This document shows, one piece after another, positions 42,268-51,831 of a DNA stretch of 52,452 nt. The position numbers were made by a program, and so were the translations under genes. The number at the start of each line of letters is the position of its first letter. Positions within the stretch are counted from its first letter, which is position 1. Source of the DNA: an uncultured Opitutia bacterium (GTDB lineage: Bacteria > Verrucomicrobiota > Verrucomicrobiia > Opitutales > Coraliomargaritaceae); assembly GCA_913041275.1 (NCBI GenBank), contig CAJWHF010000004.1, positions 1 through 52,452 on the forward strand, in the 5' to 3' direction. The notes under the pieces are model-generated. The model made no database searches and was not told the DNA's origin. It worked only from the letters and a program-made list of their open reading frames with translations.

Positions 42268-43434
42268 ATGAGTTTTCTACTAAAAAAAATATTACATGCT
42301 TTAATTTACGGTTTCACTTCCTTTTCACTGCTTTTTGCAGAAAAGGCTTTCTTTGGTGATCCGCCCGATTCCCATCATCCATGGGCTGTACATGACAGGC
42401 ATCGTCCTCAGCCAAAAGAAGTGACTCCCGCGATAAAAATTGGAGATGCTCCCTCGGATGCCTTCGTGCTTTTTGATGGGACTGAATTTTCATTCCAGAA
42501 TAATTGGCAACATTCCACCAAATTAGATCAGCGCAAGATGGATTGGGTAGTTAAGGATGGATATATGCTAGCTGTTCCTGGCGCTGGATCTATTGAAACT
42601 ACAGATCTCTTTGGAGATTTTCAGTTGCATGTAGAGTGGTCGCACGAGGGCGTCTTATCTGGCTCTGGGCAGGGTCGCGGAAATAGCGGTATCTTTTTAC
42701 CTGGAGGAGTTGAGGTGCAGATTTTAGATAATTATAATAATCCTACTTATGCTGATGGAACCGCAGGAGCGCTATATGGTGTTGCTCCTCCAGCTGTCAA
42801 CGCCTTGCACCCTCCGGGGCAATGGCAAATCTATGATATTATTTATCGCCGTCCTATTGTAAGTCATGGAGAAGTGCTAAATGCAGGAAAACTGACAGTC
42901 TTAGTAAACGGCGTAGTCGTACAGGATTCGACTCCACTTGAAGGAGGGGGAAGCTGGCGCAAGCGACAGCCTTTTAATCGAGAGTTTCCAGAAGTAGGAA
43001 CAATATCTTTTCAAGATCATGGAAACCCTGTTCGTTTCCGTAACGTCTGGTGTCGTCCTCTTCGCCTTCGCTCGTGTGAAGGTGGTTTAGATGGTCGAAT
43101 TTCTACTCATGCAGCTCTAAATAAACGCAGAGAAATTGCAGAAAAATTACGATTAGAGGCATTTGAGCAGTCTGGGGTTAAGCGTATGCTTTTACTTTTT
43201 GAGTCCATTTATTACGAGGCTGACAATAGCTCACTAGAGCAAGCACAAGACCTTGCGCAGGTATTTTTGTATGAATTCCAAGCAGCTTCTAAAGTGTCAC
43301 AGGAGGCGAACAAAGGGACGATAAAAGAAGTCTACAATGCGCTAAAATATATGCAGCGCTTCGGTTATTTATCCAATAAGGATGCTACTGTCTCTGGCTT
43401 CGAAGTATTAATGAACGACCTGGGGTTTAAATAA
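42268..43434 (+). CDS. Secreted DUF1080 (3-keto-disaccharide hydrolase-like) protein with extra C-terminal domain
   Basis: FVLFDGTEFSFQNNW; GDFQLHVEWSHEGVLSGSGQGRGNSGIFLPGGVEVQILDNYNNPTYADGTAGALYG; FQDHGNPVRFRNVWCRPL. Confidence 0.88.
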   Translation: MSFLLKKILHALIYGFTSFSLLFAEKAFFGDPPDSHHPWAVHDRHRPQPKEVTPAIKIGDAPSDAFVLFDGTEFSFQNNWQHSTKLDQRKMDWVVKDGYMLAVPGAGSIETTDLFGDFQLHVEWSHEGVLSGSGQGRGNSGIFLPGGVEVQILDNYNNPTYADGTAGALYGVAPPAVNALHPPGQWQIYDIIYRRPIVSHGEVLNAGKLTVLVNGVVVQDSTPLEGGGSWRKRQPFNREFPEVGTISFQDHGNPVRFRNVWCRPLRLRSCEGGLDGRISTHAALNKRREIAEKLRLEAFEQSGVKRMLLLFESIYYEADNSSLEQAQDLAQVFLYEFQAASKVSQEANKGTIKEVYNALKYMQRFGYLSNKDATVSGFEVLMNDLGFK

Positions 43435-43450
43435 AAAGTCTGACCTATAC

Positions 43451-44269
43451 TTAGATCTGGGTAATCTCTTCGGCTTCGGCCAAATAAACGCAGATTTGGT
43501 CACCGCTAATTTCTTCTAGCTCGTTACGACTCATTAGTAATGCTGCGGTGGACCAAGCGTCAGCCAATGCAGCGCTCTTAGTGGTAAGCCAAATGCGCTC
43601 GTGTTGGGCTTTTGGCATGTTTGTGTCGGGGGATATAATATGGTTGTTATCAAGCGTCCCATTTCCTGATGCACTAAGTGCCATATTGAACAACTGGATG
43701 ATTCTAGAGGATTGGCTAGAATGCAGTGAGATAGGCCATGCGTGTTGCCCATAGGCTAGATGAGTACTAGCGCCTGAAGAGAGGAGAGCACTTTCAACTT
43801 CCCAATCTAAGCAAATGTCCTTTAGAGCGTCGAGGGTATAGCCTTTGCCTATGCCACCTAAGTCTATTTCGCGTCCCGCTTCTAGGCAATGCACAGCGGG
43901 ACGATCCGGATCTATTCTTAGGCTGCCTTCTATGGGCGGTGCATCATCTTTTGCCAAGACTTTGCTATGCTCTATCTGACGCCCAAGTGTACTATCGAAC
44001 AAGCCAGCAGTTAGTTCGTGAGCTTCCAGGGCTAGCCGCAAGCAGGCGTAGCTATCCTCACTTATAAAGAGTGATTCATCAGTCTTTAGATGGTTAATCA
44101 GCCAAATGTCACTACCTTCATGATGTCGGCTGAGTTTACTTTCTAAAGTATCGATTCGCTCAATACATTGCTGTTTTGCGTTTTCGGCTTTTACTCTATC
44201 TTTTGATATCAGGCGAAGCGTGTAAGTAGTCTTCATTGCCTCATGCTGGAAAATATGAGTATGATTCAT
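43451..44269 (-). CDS. FAD:protein FMN transferase (ApbE family)
   Basis: MKTTYTLRL; LESKLSRHHEGSDIWLIN; LTAGLFDSTLG; REIDLGGIGKGYTLDAL; SALLSSGASTHLAYG; STAALLMSR. Confidence 0.88.
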   Translation of the reverse strand: MNHTHIFQHEAMKTTYTLRLISKDRVKAENAKQQCIERIDTLESKLSRHHEGSDIWLINHLKTDESLFISEDSYACLRLALEAHELTAGLFDSTLGRQIEHSKVLAKDDAPPIEGSLRIDPDRPAVHCLEAGREIDLGGIGKGYTLDALKDICLDWEVESALLSSGASTHLAYGQHAWPISLHSSQSSRIIQLFNMALSASGNGTLDNNHIISPDTNMPKAQHERIWLTTKSAALADAWSTAALLMSRNELEEISGDQICVYLAEAEEITQI

Positions 44270-45765
44270 AATGTCTCCTTTTTAGTCCATTTATCCCAGA
44301 TATCGTAGCGTAAATACATCATTATTGCTACATTCTCTCTTAATCCTCGTGGCAAGCGTTGGTGGCTTTTTAGCAATAGTTTATCTGCCTTTGCTGTATG
44401 TTCAGGCATGACGAAGACGACAGCATATTTGCTAAAGTCTGGGTGAATATCGGACCAGTATGTCAAATTCTCAATGGTTCTTAAATACCAAGGTAGTGGC
44501 CAGAAGCTACTTCCTACCACAGCAGCAGGTTGAATATGGGCTGTAGCTGAGAGATTCTCTAACCATTGTGGCAAATTCGTTAAGTCTTTACTACTCGGCG
44601 CATATGCGTAGGGATTTCGAGCATCGTTAGAAATGTTACCTGTGACTTCAAAACTTTGCTGAACCTGCCATCCGAGCGAACTTATAAATAGAATCGATAG
44701 CAGTGACTGCTTTATCCGCGAGAAATGTGACCAAGTCTGAAAAAGCATTCCGGCCCAAAGACATACATGGGCCCATGTTAGGAGCATAAGCCATGGGGTT
44801 TTATAATTGATAAAACTATAGATGAGAAATTGTACGACTACTGCGACAGCTATAAAGCGAATAAGTCCTACTTGGTGCTTATTTCTGAGCGACAAAGGTA
44901 TAGTGATACACGCTAAAATAGCTACTAAACCTTCTGTCCATATCAGACCCAATGCTTGCTTGGGCCATAGAAGTAAGTGGAAGTAATAAGTGAAGGGTTT
45001 CGTATGCCCAGCTGTTGTCTCGTAAATAAAGAATGTACGAAATGCTTCAATGTAAGCGGTAGGATTACGAAAGTAGTCGGTGTAGAAAATAGCCGAAATG
45101 AGTACACACCAAAAGCATATGCTAATGAATGGCTTTAGGTAATCTCTAAATTGAGGACGTACTCCTTCAGCAGTGTGAAAAAATAAGAAAAGAGAACCGG
45201 CTATTGCCCAAGCTAATATGTAGACGACGAAAGTTTCTTTTGTCGCGAACATAAGACCGATACTTATGCCCGCAAATATTGAAATGCCCTGATTAGGATT
45301 TTTGAGAAAACGGTAGATAGTGGCACAGCTGAGCATACCGAAGAGAGCAAGCCAGCTCTCATGTATATAGATTCGACTGTAGTACACTGCCAGGGGCGAC
45401 GTAGCTAAAAGTGCACCGGCTGCGAGTGCGCTCATAGGTCTTATGGTGCCAATCCATAGTAGTGGCGTGAGGCAAAGTAAGCAGCCTGCCACTGCTGGAC
45501 CTAAACGTAAAGTTTCTACGCTAAGTGAGTTCCAGTTATTTTCGCCGCGCAGCCTAGCTATTAGTATTGTGCTCTCGCGTAGCCATGGACCGTGAAAATG
45601 TTTTGGGTCAAATCCTGGGTATTCTCCACTGAGTGCCTGTCCTAGTATACTTGCCCCTGTTGCTTCGTCAAAGTGAACAGGGTTATCGCCCAAATTATTT
45701 ACACGAAGGTAGAGCGCAATAAAAGCTACTGCGATCCATCCGATGCAAATAAACGTGTGCCTCAT
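44266..45765 (-). CDS. GT-C fold membrane glycosyltransferase (GT39/TIGR03663-like)
   Basis: LRVNNLGDNPVHFDEATGASILGQALSG...FHGPW; LATSPLAVYYSRIYIHESWLALFGML; multi-TM; 4-bp overlap with the ApbE gene. Confidence 0.8.
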   Translation of the reverse strand: MRHTFICIGWIAVAFIALYLRVNNLGDNPVHFDEATGASILGQALSGEYPGFDPKHFHGPWLRESTILIARLRGENNWNSLSVETLRLGPAVAGCLLCLTPLLWIGTIRPMSALAAGALLATSPLAVYYSRIYIHESWLALFGMLSCATIYRFLKNPNQGISIFAGISIGLMFATKETFVVYILAWAIAGSLFLFFHTAEGVRPQFRDYLKPFISICFWCVLISAIFYTDYFRNPTAYIEAFRTFFIYETTAGHTKPFTYYFHLLLWPKQALGLIWTEGLVAILACITIPLSLRNKHQVGLIRFIAVAVVVQFLIYSFINYKTPWLMLLTWAHVCLWAGMLFQTWSHFSRIKQSLLSILFISSLGWQVQQSFEVTGNISNDARNPYAYAPSSKDLTNLPQWLENLSATAHIQPAAVVGSSFWPLPWYLRTIENLTYWSDIHPDFSKYAVVFVMPEHTAKADKLLLKSHQRLPRGLRENVAIMMYLRYDIWDKWTKKETL

Positions 45766-45845
45766 ATTGATTTAAAAAGAATTAGAAGGAATTACGCACC
45801 GTCTTTGCAGTTGTGCTTTAATTTTGTCTTTTTTAATATATTTTT

Positions 45846-46604
45846 ATGTCTCCTTGCCAGAGTATTGTTTTGGTCACGCCTGTTTGGAATGATAGCAAGC
45901 GTTTAGCTAGCTTTGCACCTGAACTCGGGGCAGCCATCCATAATTCTGACTTACCAATTCTTTGGGTGATTGCTGATGATGGATCGAACGCCTTAGAGCA
46001 ATCAAAGTATGAACAAACAGCTAATTACGTACGCTCGATTGGATGCAATATCGAAACTATTCGGCTGGAAGATCGCAGCTTTAAAGGGGGAGCTATTTAT
46101 AATGCATGGAATAACTACCGACACGCAGATTGGCTGGCATTTGTTGATGCAGACGGAGCTGTTTGCGCTAAATCAATTATCGAGCTCATACATTTAGCTG
46201 CGAAAAAGGGGGAAGATGCTAGTGCAATTGCTATTCGCTCTGCTTCAGAAAAATCTGTGCATCGCGCATTCAAGCGCCGCTCCAGCTTCTATTTTTTTAT
46301 ACTCTTAGTTCGATTAATTCTTGGTTTAAAGCTTGGGGACACGCAGTGCGGTGCTAAAGTCGTATCGGGCAGAACTTACCGTAAAATTGCCCCACAATTG
46401 ACGGAGCGCGGCTTTGTCTTTGATGTCGAGCTTTTGGTACTATTAAAAATGTACCAAGTTCCATTGATGAAGTGCCCTGTACAATGGGAAGAGAAAGCTA
46501 AAGGAAAAATAAACGTAGTGCGTGATGGATGGCTTATGCTTATTGGATTACTGCGGATTCGCCGCAGATTAGAAGCGGGTGCTTATAATCCGATCAAGTC
46601 GTGA
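45846..46604 (+). CDS. Family 2 glycosyltransferase, dolichyl-phosphate glucose synthase-like
   Basis: [78 protein letters not shown]. Confidence 0.88.
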   Translation: MSPCQSIVLVTPVWNDSKRLASFAPELGAAIHNSDLPILWVIADDGSNALEQSKYEQTANYVRSIGCNIETIRLEDRSFKGGAIYNAWNNYRHADWLAFVDADGAVCAKSIIELIHLAAKKGEDASAIAIRSASEKSVHRAFKRRSSFYFFILLVRLILGLKLGDTQCGAKVVSGRTYRKIAPQLTERGFVFDVELLVLLKMYQVPLMKCPVQWEEKAKGKINVVRDGWLMLIGLLRIRRRLEAGAYNPIKS

Positions 46605-47314
46605 CCATATACTTCTACTTCGATATAGTGATTCATGTCGTTTGCTGTGTTTCCGCTACTCCAAAGGCGAAGGTATTGGGCAGTTACACCTTTAGCATCG
46701 ATTAATTTTCCAAAACGAGATTCAACGTAAGGCTTGTTGGACCCTTTGCCTTGTTCTGCAGAATTGTCGTAGTCGTTATTAAAAAGTGTGCGGACACCAG
46801 TTTCGAAACTGGGATCGTTAGAGACCTGTACGATGACATCGTGGTAGGCACGCTTCTGAGAGTGGTAGTGCCAGATCCAGATGGCATTCAGTTCGAATGG
46901 CTTATCTAGATCAATTTGAACCCATTGAGGACCGTCCATCAATTCTACGAAGTAGCCCTCGCCAGCTTCTTTGTCGCCGTCGGTAATGTAATCTAGTTCA
47001 CCGATTATGGGAAAATCGTCACTGCCGGTGACATTTTTTCCAGCAGACAGTAATACAGTGCCTTCTGGGACCATTAGCACCGGTACTGACTTGGGTTCTG
47101 GTTCTAAATTGGGCACTTTGATTGGTTGCGGAGTGCCCTCAATTAATTCTGAAGGGATTTGAGTTGTTAGGCGAAACGTGCCGGTAGAAGGCTCAATGGC
47201 ATTGGCGGCTGGAGCAGATTCTTCCGCGGATTCGGATTCTGAGCTAGTAGAAGTGTCACCACAAGCGGTGAAAAGGAGCGCGCTTAAAGTAAGTAGTGTA
47301 AGTAGATATTTCAT
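46583..47314 (-). CDS. Lipoprotein with F5/8-type C (discoidin)-like domain
   Basis: Lipobox LFTAC; Ser/Glu/Ala-rich linker; [76 protein letters not shown]. Confidence 0.78.
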   Translation of the reverse strand: MKYLLTLLTLSALLFTACGDTSTSSESESAEESAPAANAIEPSTGTFRLTTQIPSELIEGTPQPIKVPNLEPEPKSVPVLMVPEGTVLLSAGKNVTGSDDFPIIGELDYITDGDKEAGEGYFVELMDGPQWVQIDLDKPFELNAIWIWHYHSQKRAYHDVIVQVSNDPSFETGVRTLFNNDYDNSAEQGKGSNKPYVESRFGKLIDAKGVTAQYLRLWSSGNTANDMNHYIEVEVYGHDLIGL

Positions 47315-47317
47315 GTT

Positions 47318-48700
47318 TTATACGTGTAAGTGTTCTTCGGTGAAGTGGATGGTTTCGCGACTTTTAGCAGCCGGATTGACCCAGTAAATAGGTGCCTCAG
47401 ATTCAAGAGCGTGTCGAGCGTCACAAGTCAATTTAGCTTCATCACGGATGGACGCTAGAAAGTTTTCAATATGGGGCTGGTGGGGTGGTTTACTAAATCC
47501 ACCCGGAAGGGCATATTTATCTGGTGGAGCTGATTCGTAGGCAGCTATCGCGTCACTACCACCAGCTGCCTTGCCTACAGCATCTTTCTTTAAATAGCCA
47601 CGTGCGACGAGTTTTTCCCACAACGCACTATTTTCTGCACCAGATTCCTTATAGATGTTTGTGTAGGCTTCGCGCTCAGATATCTCTAAAGTGCCCTGCG
47701 TACCCATGAAACTTTCATAGTATCCTCCGCCTGCGCTAGTGGTAGTCAGCACTTGATAAAAGGCCCTAGCGTTTCCTTCAGGGGTATCGTAGTCGAAGAC
47801 ACACATTACATTGTCAAAATGTTCACGTTCTTTGAAGTAGCTTCGTCCACCTGATGCCATAACTGATTTTGGCTGAACCCCTAAAAACCAATTAAATATA
47901 TCAATCTGGTGTGCTCCAAGATCTGATATTGGGCCACCAGACAGCGATGTGTAGAAGCGCCAGTTAAGAAAGCGGTGACGTAGTTCCTCCTCGTTTAGCT
48001 TATTTTCAGCACCTGCATCGAACCCATATTTACTTAATGTAGCTGCATTAGGCAGATTGTCTGGCTTTCCATAGACGATGTCTTGTGAGGAAGCCAATGC
48101 GCGATTCCACTGCCCATTGATGTTAATAATGGGCCCCAGAATTTTATTTTTTTGGATGAGTTCGTTGAGTGCATACTTGTAACGAGGATTACTGCGACGC
48201 TGGTGCCCAATCTGGCAGAGCTTACCCGTGCGATCCATGGCAGCGACCATAGTGCGGGCTCCCTCAATCGTGTCTGACATCATTTTTTCACAATAAACGT
48301 GACAACCAGCTTCTAGTGCCATGACGGTGTGAGGTGCATGCCAGAAATCTGGAGTAGATATAAAGACAGCATCCATATTTTTCGCTTCTTTTTCCAGCAT
48401 CTCACCAGCATCAGAATAGTGGTTTGGCATGTAGCCGAAGCGGGAGCGCACCCGTCCGACTGTTCCCTTTAAGCGCTCGCGCATAATGTCGCATGCGGCG
48501 ACATAGCGTATACCAGGCAGATTCACCATAGCGTTAAATAAGACTTCGTGCTGTTTACCACAGCCAATGAAACCGACGCGGATCTCTTGAGACGAGTCCT
48601 TTGCCTTAAGTATGGATGGACTGCCGACTGCTAGGCCAGCACCGACTGCCGATTTAGCTAGGAAGTCGCGGCGGGTTAAAGTCGGAAGTATTTGCTGCAT
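47318..48700 (-). CDS. Tat-exported Gfo/Idh/MocA family oxidoreductase
   Basis: Twin-arginine signal LTRRDFLAKSAVGAGLAVGSPSILKA; RVGFIGCGKQHEVLFNAMV; AVFISTPDFWHAPHTVMALEAGCHVYCEKMM. Confidence 0.93.
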   Translation of the reverse strand: MQQILPTLTRRDFLAKSAVGAGLAVGSPSILKAKDSSQEIRVGFIGCGKQHEVLFNAMVNLPGIRYVAACDIMRERLKGTVGRVRSRFGYMPNHYSDAGEMLEKEAKNMDAVFISTPDFWHAPHTVMALEAGCHVYCEKMMSDTIEGARTMVAAMDRTGKLCQIGHQRRSNPRYKYALNELIQKNKILGPIININGQWNRALASSQDIVYGKPDNLPNAATLSKYGFDAGAENKLNEEELRHRFLNWRFYTSLSGGPISDLGAHQIDIFNWFLGVQPKSVMASGGRSYFKEREHFDNVMCVFDYDTPEGNARAFYQVLTTTSAGGGYYESFMGTQGTLEISEREAYTNIYKESGAENSALWEKLVARGYLKKDAVGKAAGGSDAIAAYESAPPDKYALPGGFSKPPHQPHIENFLASIRDEAKLTCDARHALESEAPIYWVNPAAKSRETIHFTEEHLHV

Positions 48701-48735
48701 ACTAAATAATCTGCTGGGTTAAGTAAAAGAGAGAT

Positions 48736-49257
48736 TTAAAATTTATTAGTAATTACCAAGCGGTTGTATTTCGCGAGTACAAGAGCTATTACAATCATAA
48801 TAATATGTATGCCAAGCCAGGCAACTCCAGCATCCTGTTTTATTAATATAAGGCCGAAAGTAAGGCTCGTGTAGAGCAAGCCCATAGCAAATAAAGAGGC
48901 GCGGGTACAGATTCCTAGCAATAAAGTAAATCCTAGCAGTAGCAGTGATGGTCCGAGGACCACGTTATAGATGTCCAAGCTCCAAGAAGGAATAAGCGGT
49001 TCATTAGAAAACTTTTCATAGAGCGGTCCTGGAACTCCTTGGTAATTAGAGATAGCGTATACTTTGGAGCTAGTGGCCTCCGTTAGGCCATAGTCATTAG
49101 GCGCACCGTCGATTGTGACTGATTTAGTGCCCGCTGCACTTCCCGCGAATTTTTCTAGTCCAGTTTGTATTGCTCGGATTGAGAGCCAAATGCGCAGTAA
49201 TAGCATGCCTAAGGTCAAGCCAATGTCGGAGAAAGGGGAGGAATCTTGCTGTGCCAT
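48736..49257 (-). CDS. DoxX-like membrane protein
   Basis: GMLLLRIWLSIRAIQTGLEKFAG; four hydrophobic helices; LLLGFTLLLGICTRASLFAMGLLYTSLTFGLILI. Confidence 0.75.
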   Translation of the reverse strand: MAQQDSSPFSDIGLTLGMLLLRIWLSIRAIQTGLEKFAGSAAGTKSVTIDGAPNDYGLTEATSSKVYAISNYQGVPGPLYEKFSNEPLIPSWSLDIYNVVLGPSLLLLGFTLLLGICTRASLFAMGLLYTSLTFGLILIKQDAGVAWLGIHIIMIVIALVLAKYNRLVITNKF

Positions 49258-49393
49258 GATTATTGTGATCGTAGGAATTAATGATGGAATAAATCTTATT
49301 TAGTTTATACAAATCTCATATTGTAATTAGCAATTACTATTAATATTTAATCTTTTTTACTATAAACTACTAAAAACCTAACCCACTGCTACT

Positions 49394-50968
49394 TTGGAAC
49401 ACAATAAAAACGAAAAAATGGTTTTCTGGGGCTGCTTCATAGCCCTGATAACTACCTCGATGGCCTTCATTATGCGGGCTGATTTAATTAATAGCGGTAT
49501 CTGGGCCAATGAGTTCGGCTTAGATAAGGTCCAATCTGGCGTGCTCTTCGGGGCAGGCATCTGGCCGTTCGCAATTAGTATTATCCTATTTAGTCTCTTT
49601 ATAGACCGGGTAGGGTACAAGTTTGCGATGTTATTTAGTTTTGTTTGCTACACGATTTTTGGGGCGCTAGCTCTCATGGCATACGGGACTGTGGATGCGG
49701 CGACGCCCGAGACTCTTGAAGTTGCTCGTAGTAGCGCATGGCTCTATCTTTACTGGGGTTCAGTTATTCTGGGTCTGGGCAATGGGACAGTGGAGGCATT
49801 TATCAACCCCGTGGTAGCAACTCTTTTTAAAGATGAAAAATCTAAGTGGCTGAATATTCTTCATGCTGGATGGCCAGCAGGTTTAGTATGTGGCGGTATT
49901 CTTTTCATCGTACTTGGTAACGCCATTCAAGCAGATTGGCGTGTCTTAATAGCCTTCATGTTTGCGCCAGCGTTACTTTACTTATTTATACTACTTAAAG
50001 CTAAGTTCCCCGTCAACGAACGCGTGGCTGCTGGTTCAAGTTATCGAGATATGTTAGGTGAATTAGGCATCGTCGGTGCATTGGTTGCTTTTACCTTAAT
50101 ATTTTTCCAGTTGGGGCAAGTAATACCAAATTGGCCGGGCTGGCTTACTTGGGCGCTTATATTAATAAGTGTAGGTAGCTTTGGCGCTTATTGCCGTAAG
50201 CTGGGAGACCCCCTTCTTATTTGTCTAGTTGCCATAATGATGCCAGTGGCTATTACCGAGTTAGGAACAGACGGTGCTATTTCCGGGCTTATGGCAGCTC
50301 CATTAAAGGAAATGGGTTGGAGCCCAACACTTGTACTAATTTATACCTCCGCCATCATGATGGTTTTGCGTTTTAATGCGGGTCCTGTGATACAGAAAAT
50401 GACTCCACTTGGCTTGCTCATGGCCTGCTCGGCGGTCGCTATTATTGGTCTTTATCTTTTATCGTTTGCTCATGGCTTGATCTTCATTTTCACTGCAGCA
50501 ACTATATATGGTGTAGCAAAAAGCTACTTCTGGCCAACTATGCTCGGTATTGTCTCTGAGCAGACTCCTAGGGGTGGGGCGCTGACTCTGAATGCTATCG
50601 CGGGTATTGGCATGCTCTGTGTTGGGATTATTGGTAGCCCGATAATTGGATACTTCCAGGAAAGTTCTGCTAATGTAGCTATTGCCGACCAAATGCCCGA
50701 TGTTCATGAGTCCATTGTCGAGGCTAGGGATTTTCAGCTAGGAGGGTACTCCATGGCCGAGTACACAGCGGTCAGTCAATCTAAGATTAATACTTTGCCA
50801 GATTCGCAGAGCAAGCAGGCTACCAAGATTCAAGAGCAGGCTACTCAATCTTCTTTAGCGAGAATAGCGATTTTCCCAGCAGTTATGTTACTTAGTTATA
50901 TAGCTCTATTTTTATTTTTTAAATCAAGAGGTGGCTACCGACCAAAAGTAATCGGCGAAGCACATTAA
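49394..50968 (+). CDS. MFS transporter with long hydrophilic loop before the final TM helix
   Basis: TTG start; about 12 hydrophobic helices; SGVLFGAGIWPFAISIILFSLFIDRVGYKFAMLF; ATIYGVAKSYFWPTMLGIVSEQTPRGGA; loop VAIADQMPDVHESIV...QEQATQSSLAR. Confidence 0.88.
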   Translation: MEHNKNEKMVFWGCFIALITTSMAFIMRADLINSGIWANEFGLDKVQSGVLFGAGIWPFAISIILFSLFIDRVGYKFAMLFSFVCYTIFGALALMAYGTVDAATPETLEVARSSAWLYLYWGSVILGLGNGTVEAFINPVVATLFKDEKSKWLNILHAGWPAGLVCGGILFIVLGNAIQADWRVLIAFMFAPALLYLFILLKAKFPVNERVAAGSSYRDMLGELGIVGALVAFTLIFFQLGQVIPNWPGWLTWALILISVGSFGAYCRKLGDPLLICLVAIMMPVAITELGTDGAISGLMAAPLKEMGWSPTLVLIYTSAIMMVLRFNAGPVIQKMTPLGLLMACSAVAIIGLYLLSFAHGLIFIFTAATIYGVAKSYFWPTMLGIVSEQTPRGGALTLNAIAGIGMLCVGIIGSPIIGYFQESSANVAIADQMPDVHESIVEARDFQLGGYSMAEYTAVSQSKINTLPDSQSKQATKIQEQATQSSLARIAIFPAVMLLSYIALFLFFKSRGGYRPKVIGEAH

Positions 50969-50988
50969 AGAAGGCTCTATACATTGAG

Positions 50989-51624
50989 ATGTTAGGCATC
51001 CAAATATTTGCCCTGGTCTTTTTGGTGTCTACGACCTTTTCTAAGACAGAAAATTTCGAGAGTATCGATAGGGTCATTGCTCACGGTGATCTCTCTGGTG
51101 TACTCTTGCAGATTAAGCTAGATCCGAACTGCCTTAATCAGGGAGACCATCCAGTGCTAAGCCCCTTGCATCAGTCTATCTTGAGGAAAAACGATAAGAT
51201 CGCGCTCGCCTTAATCGAAGAAGGAGCAAATGTTGATAAGGTAGACGGTAGTTTATGCACCCCGCTGCATCTTTGTGTTGAGCGAGGATTACCAGAAGTT
51301 GTTAAGGCTTTGCTCGTCGCTGGAGCGTCACCGAATAAGTTGAACAAATTGGGTTGGACTCCGCTCCACATTGCAGCAGCTAAAGACCGCATTACAATTG
51401 CACAATTACTTATCGCTGGAGGCGCAGATGTAAAAACCCTATCAAGGCAGGGTGGCACGCCTCTACACGAGGCCGCGGTTTCTGCAAGTTCCGACATGGT
51501 GCTTCTTATTCTTACCCATGGGGTAGACCCTAATCTTGCCGACAAAGCTGGACGTAGTGCTTTGGATGTAGCGATTGCTTTTAAGAATCAGGCTGCAGCA
51601 ATGATTCTGCGAAAATATGAGTGA
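50989..51624 (+). CDS. Secreted ankyrin-repeat protein
   Basis: Signal-like N-terminus; repeats SPLHQSILRKNDKIALALIEEGANVDKVDG, TPLHLCVERGLPEVVKALLVAGASPNKLNK, TPLHIAAAKDRITIAQLLIAGGADVKTLSR, TPLHEAAVSASSDMVLLILTHGVDPNLADK. Confidence 0.92.
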   Translation: MLGIQIFALVFLVSTTFSKTENFESIDRVIAHGDLSGVLLQIKLDPNCLNQGDHPVLSPLHQSILRKNDKIALALIEEGANVDKVDGSLCTPLHLCVERGLPEVVKALLVAGASPNKLNKLGWTPLHIAAAKDRITIAQLLIAGGADVKTLSRQGGTPLHEAAVSASSDMVLLILTHGVDPNLADKAGRSALDVAIAFKNQAAAMILRKYE

Positions 51625-51652
51625 GTAGACCAAAGGCCTAATAATTAAAATA

Positions 51653-51726
<74 letters not shown>

Positions 51727-51831
51727 TGAATTGTTCATAAACTTATGTAGCACAGTATTTTAAATGAATATTTAGTTTACTGTCATAAAAATGTCTTCCC
51801 AAAATATTCCCAACTATATACTGTATTTTGC

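Noticed and set aside
51171-51545. Minus-strand 124-aa ORF
   Set aside because: Antisense shadow of the ankyrin-repeat gene; composition follows the opposite-strand repeats
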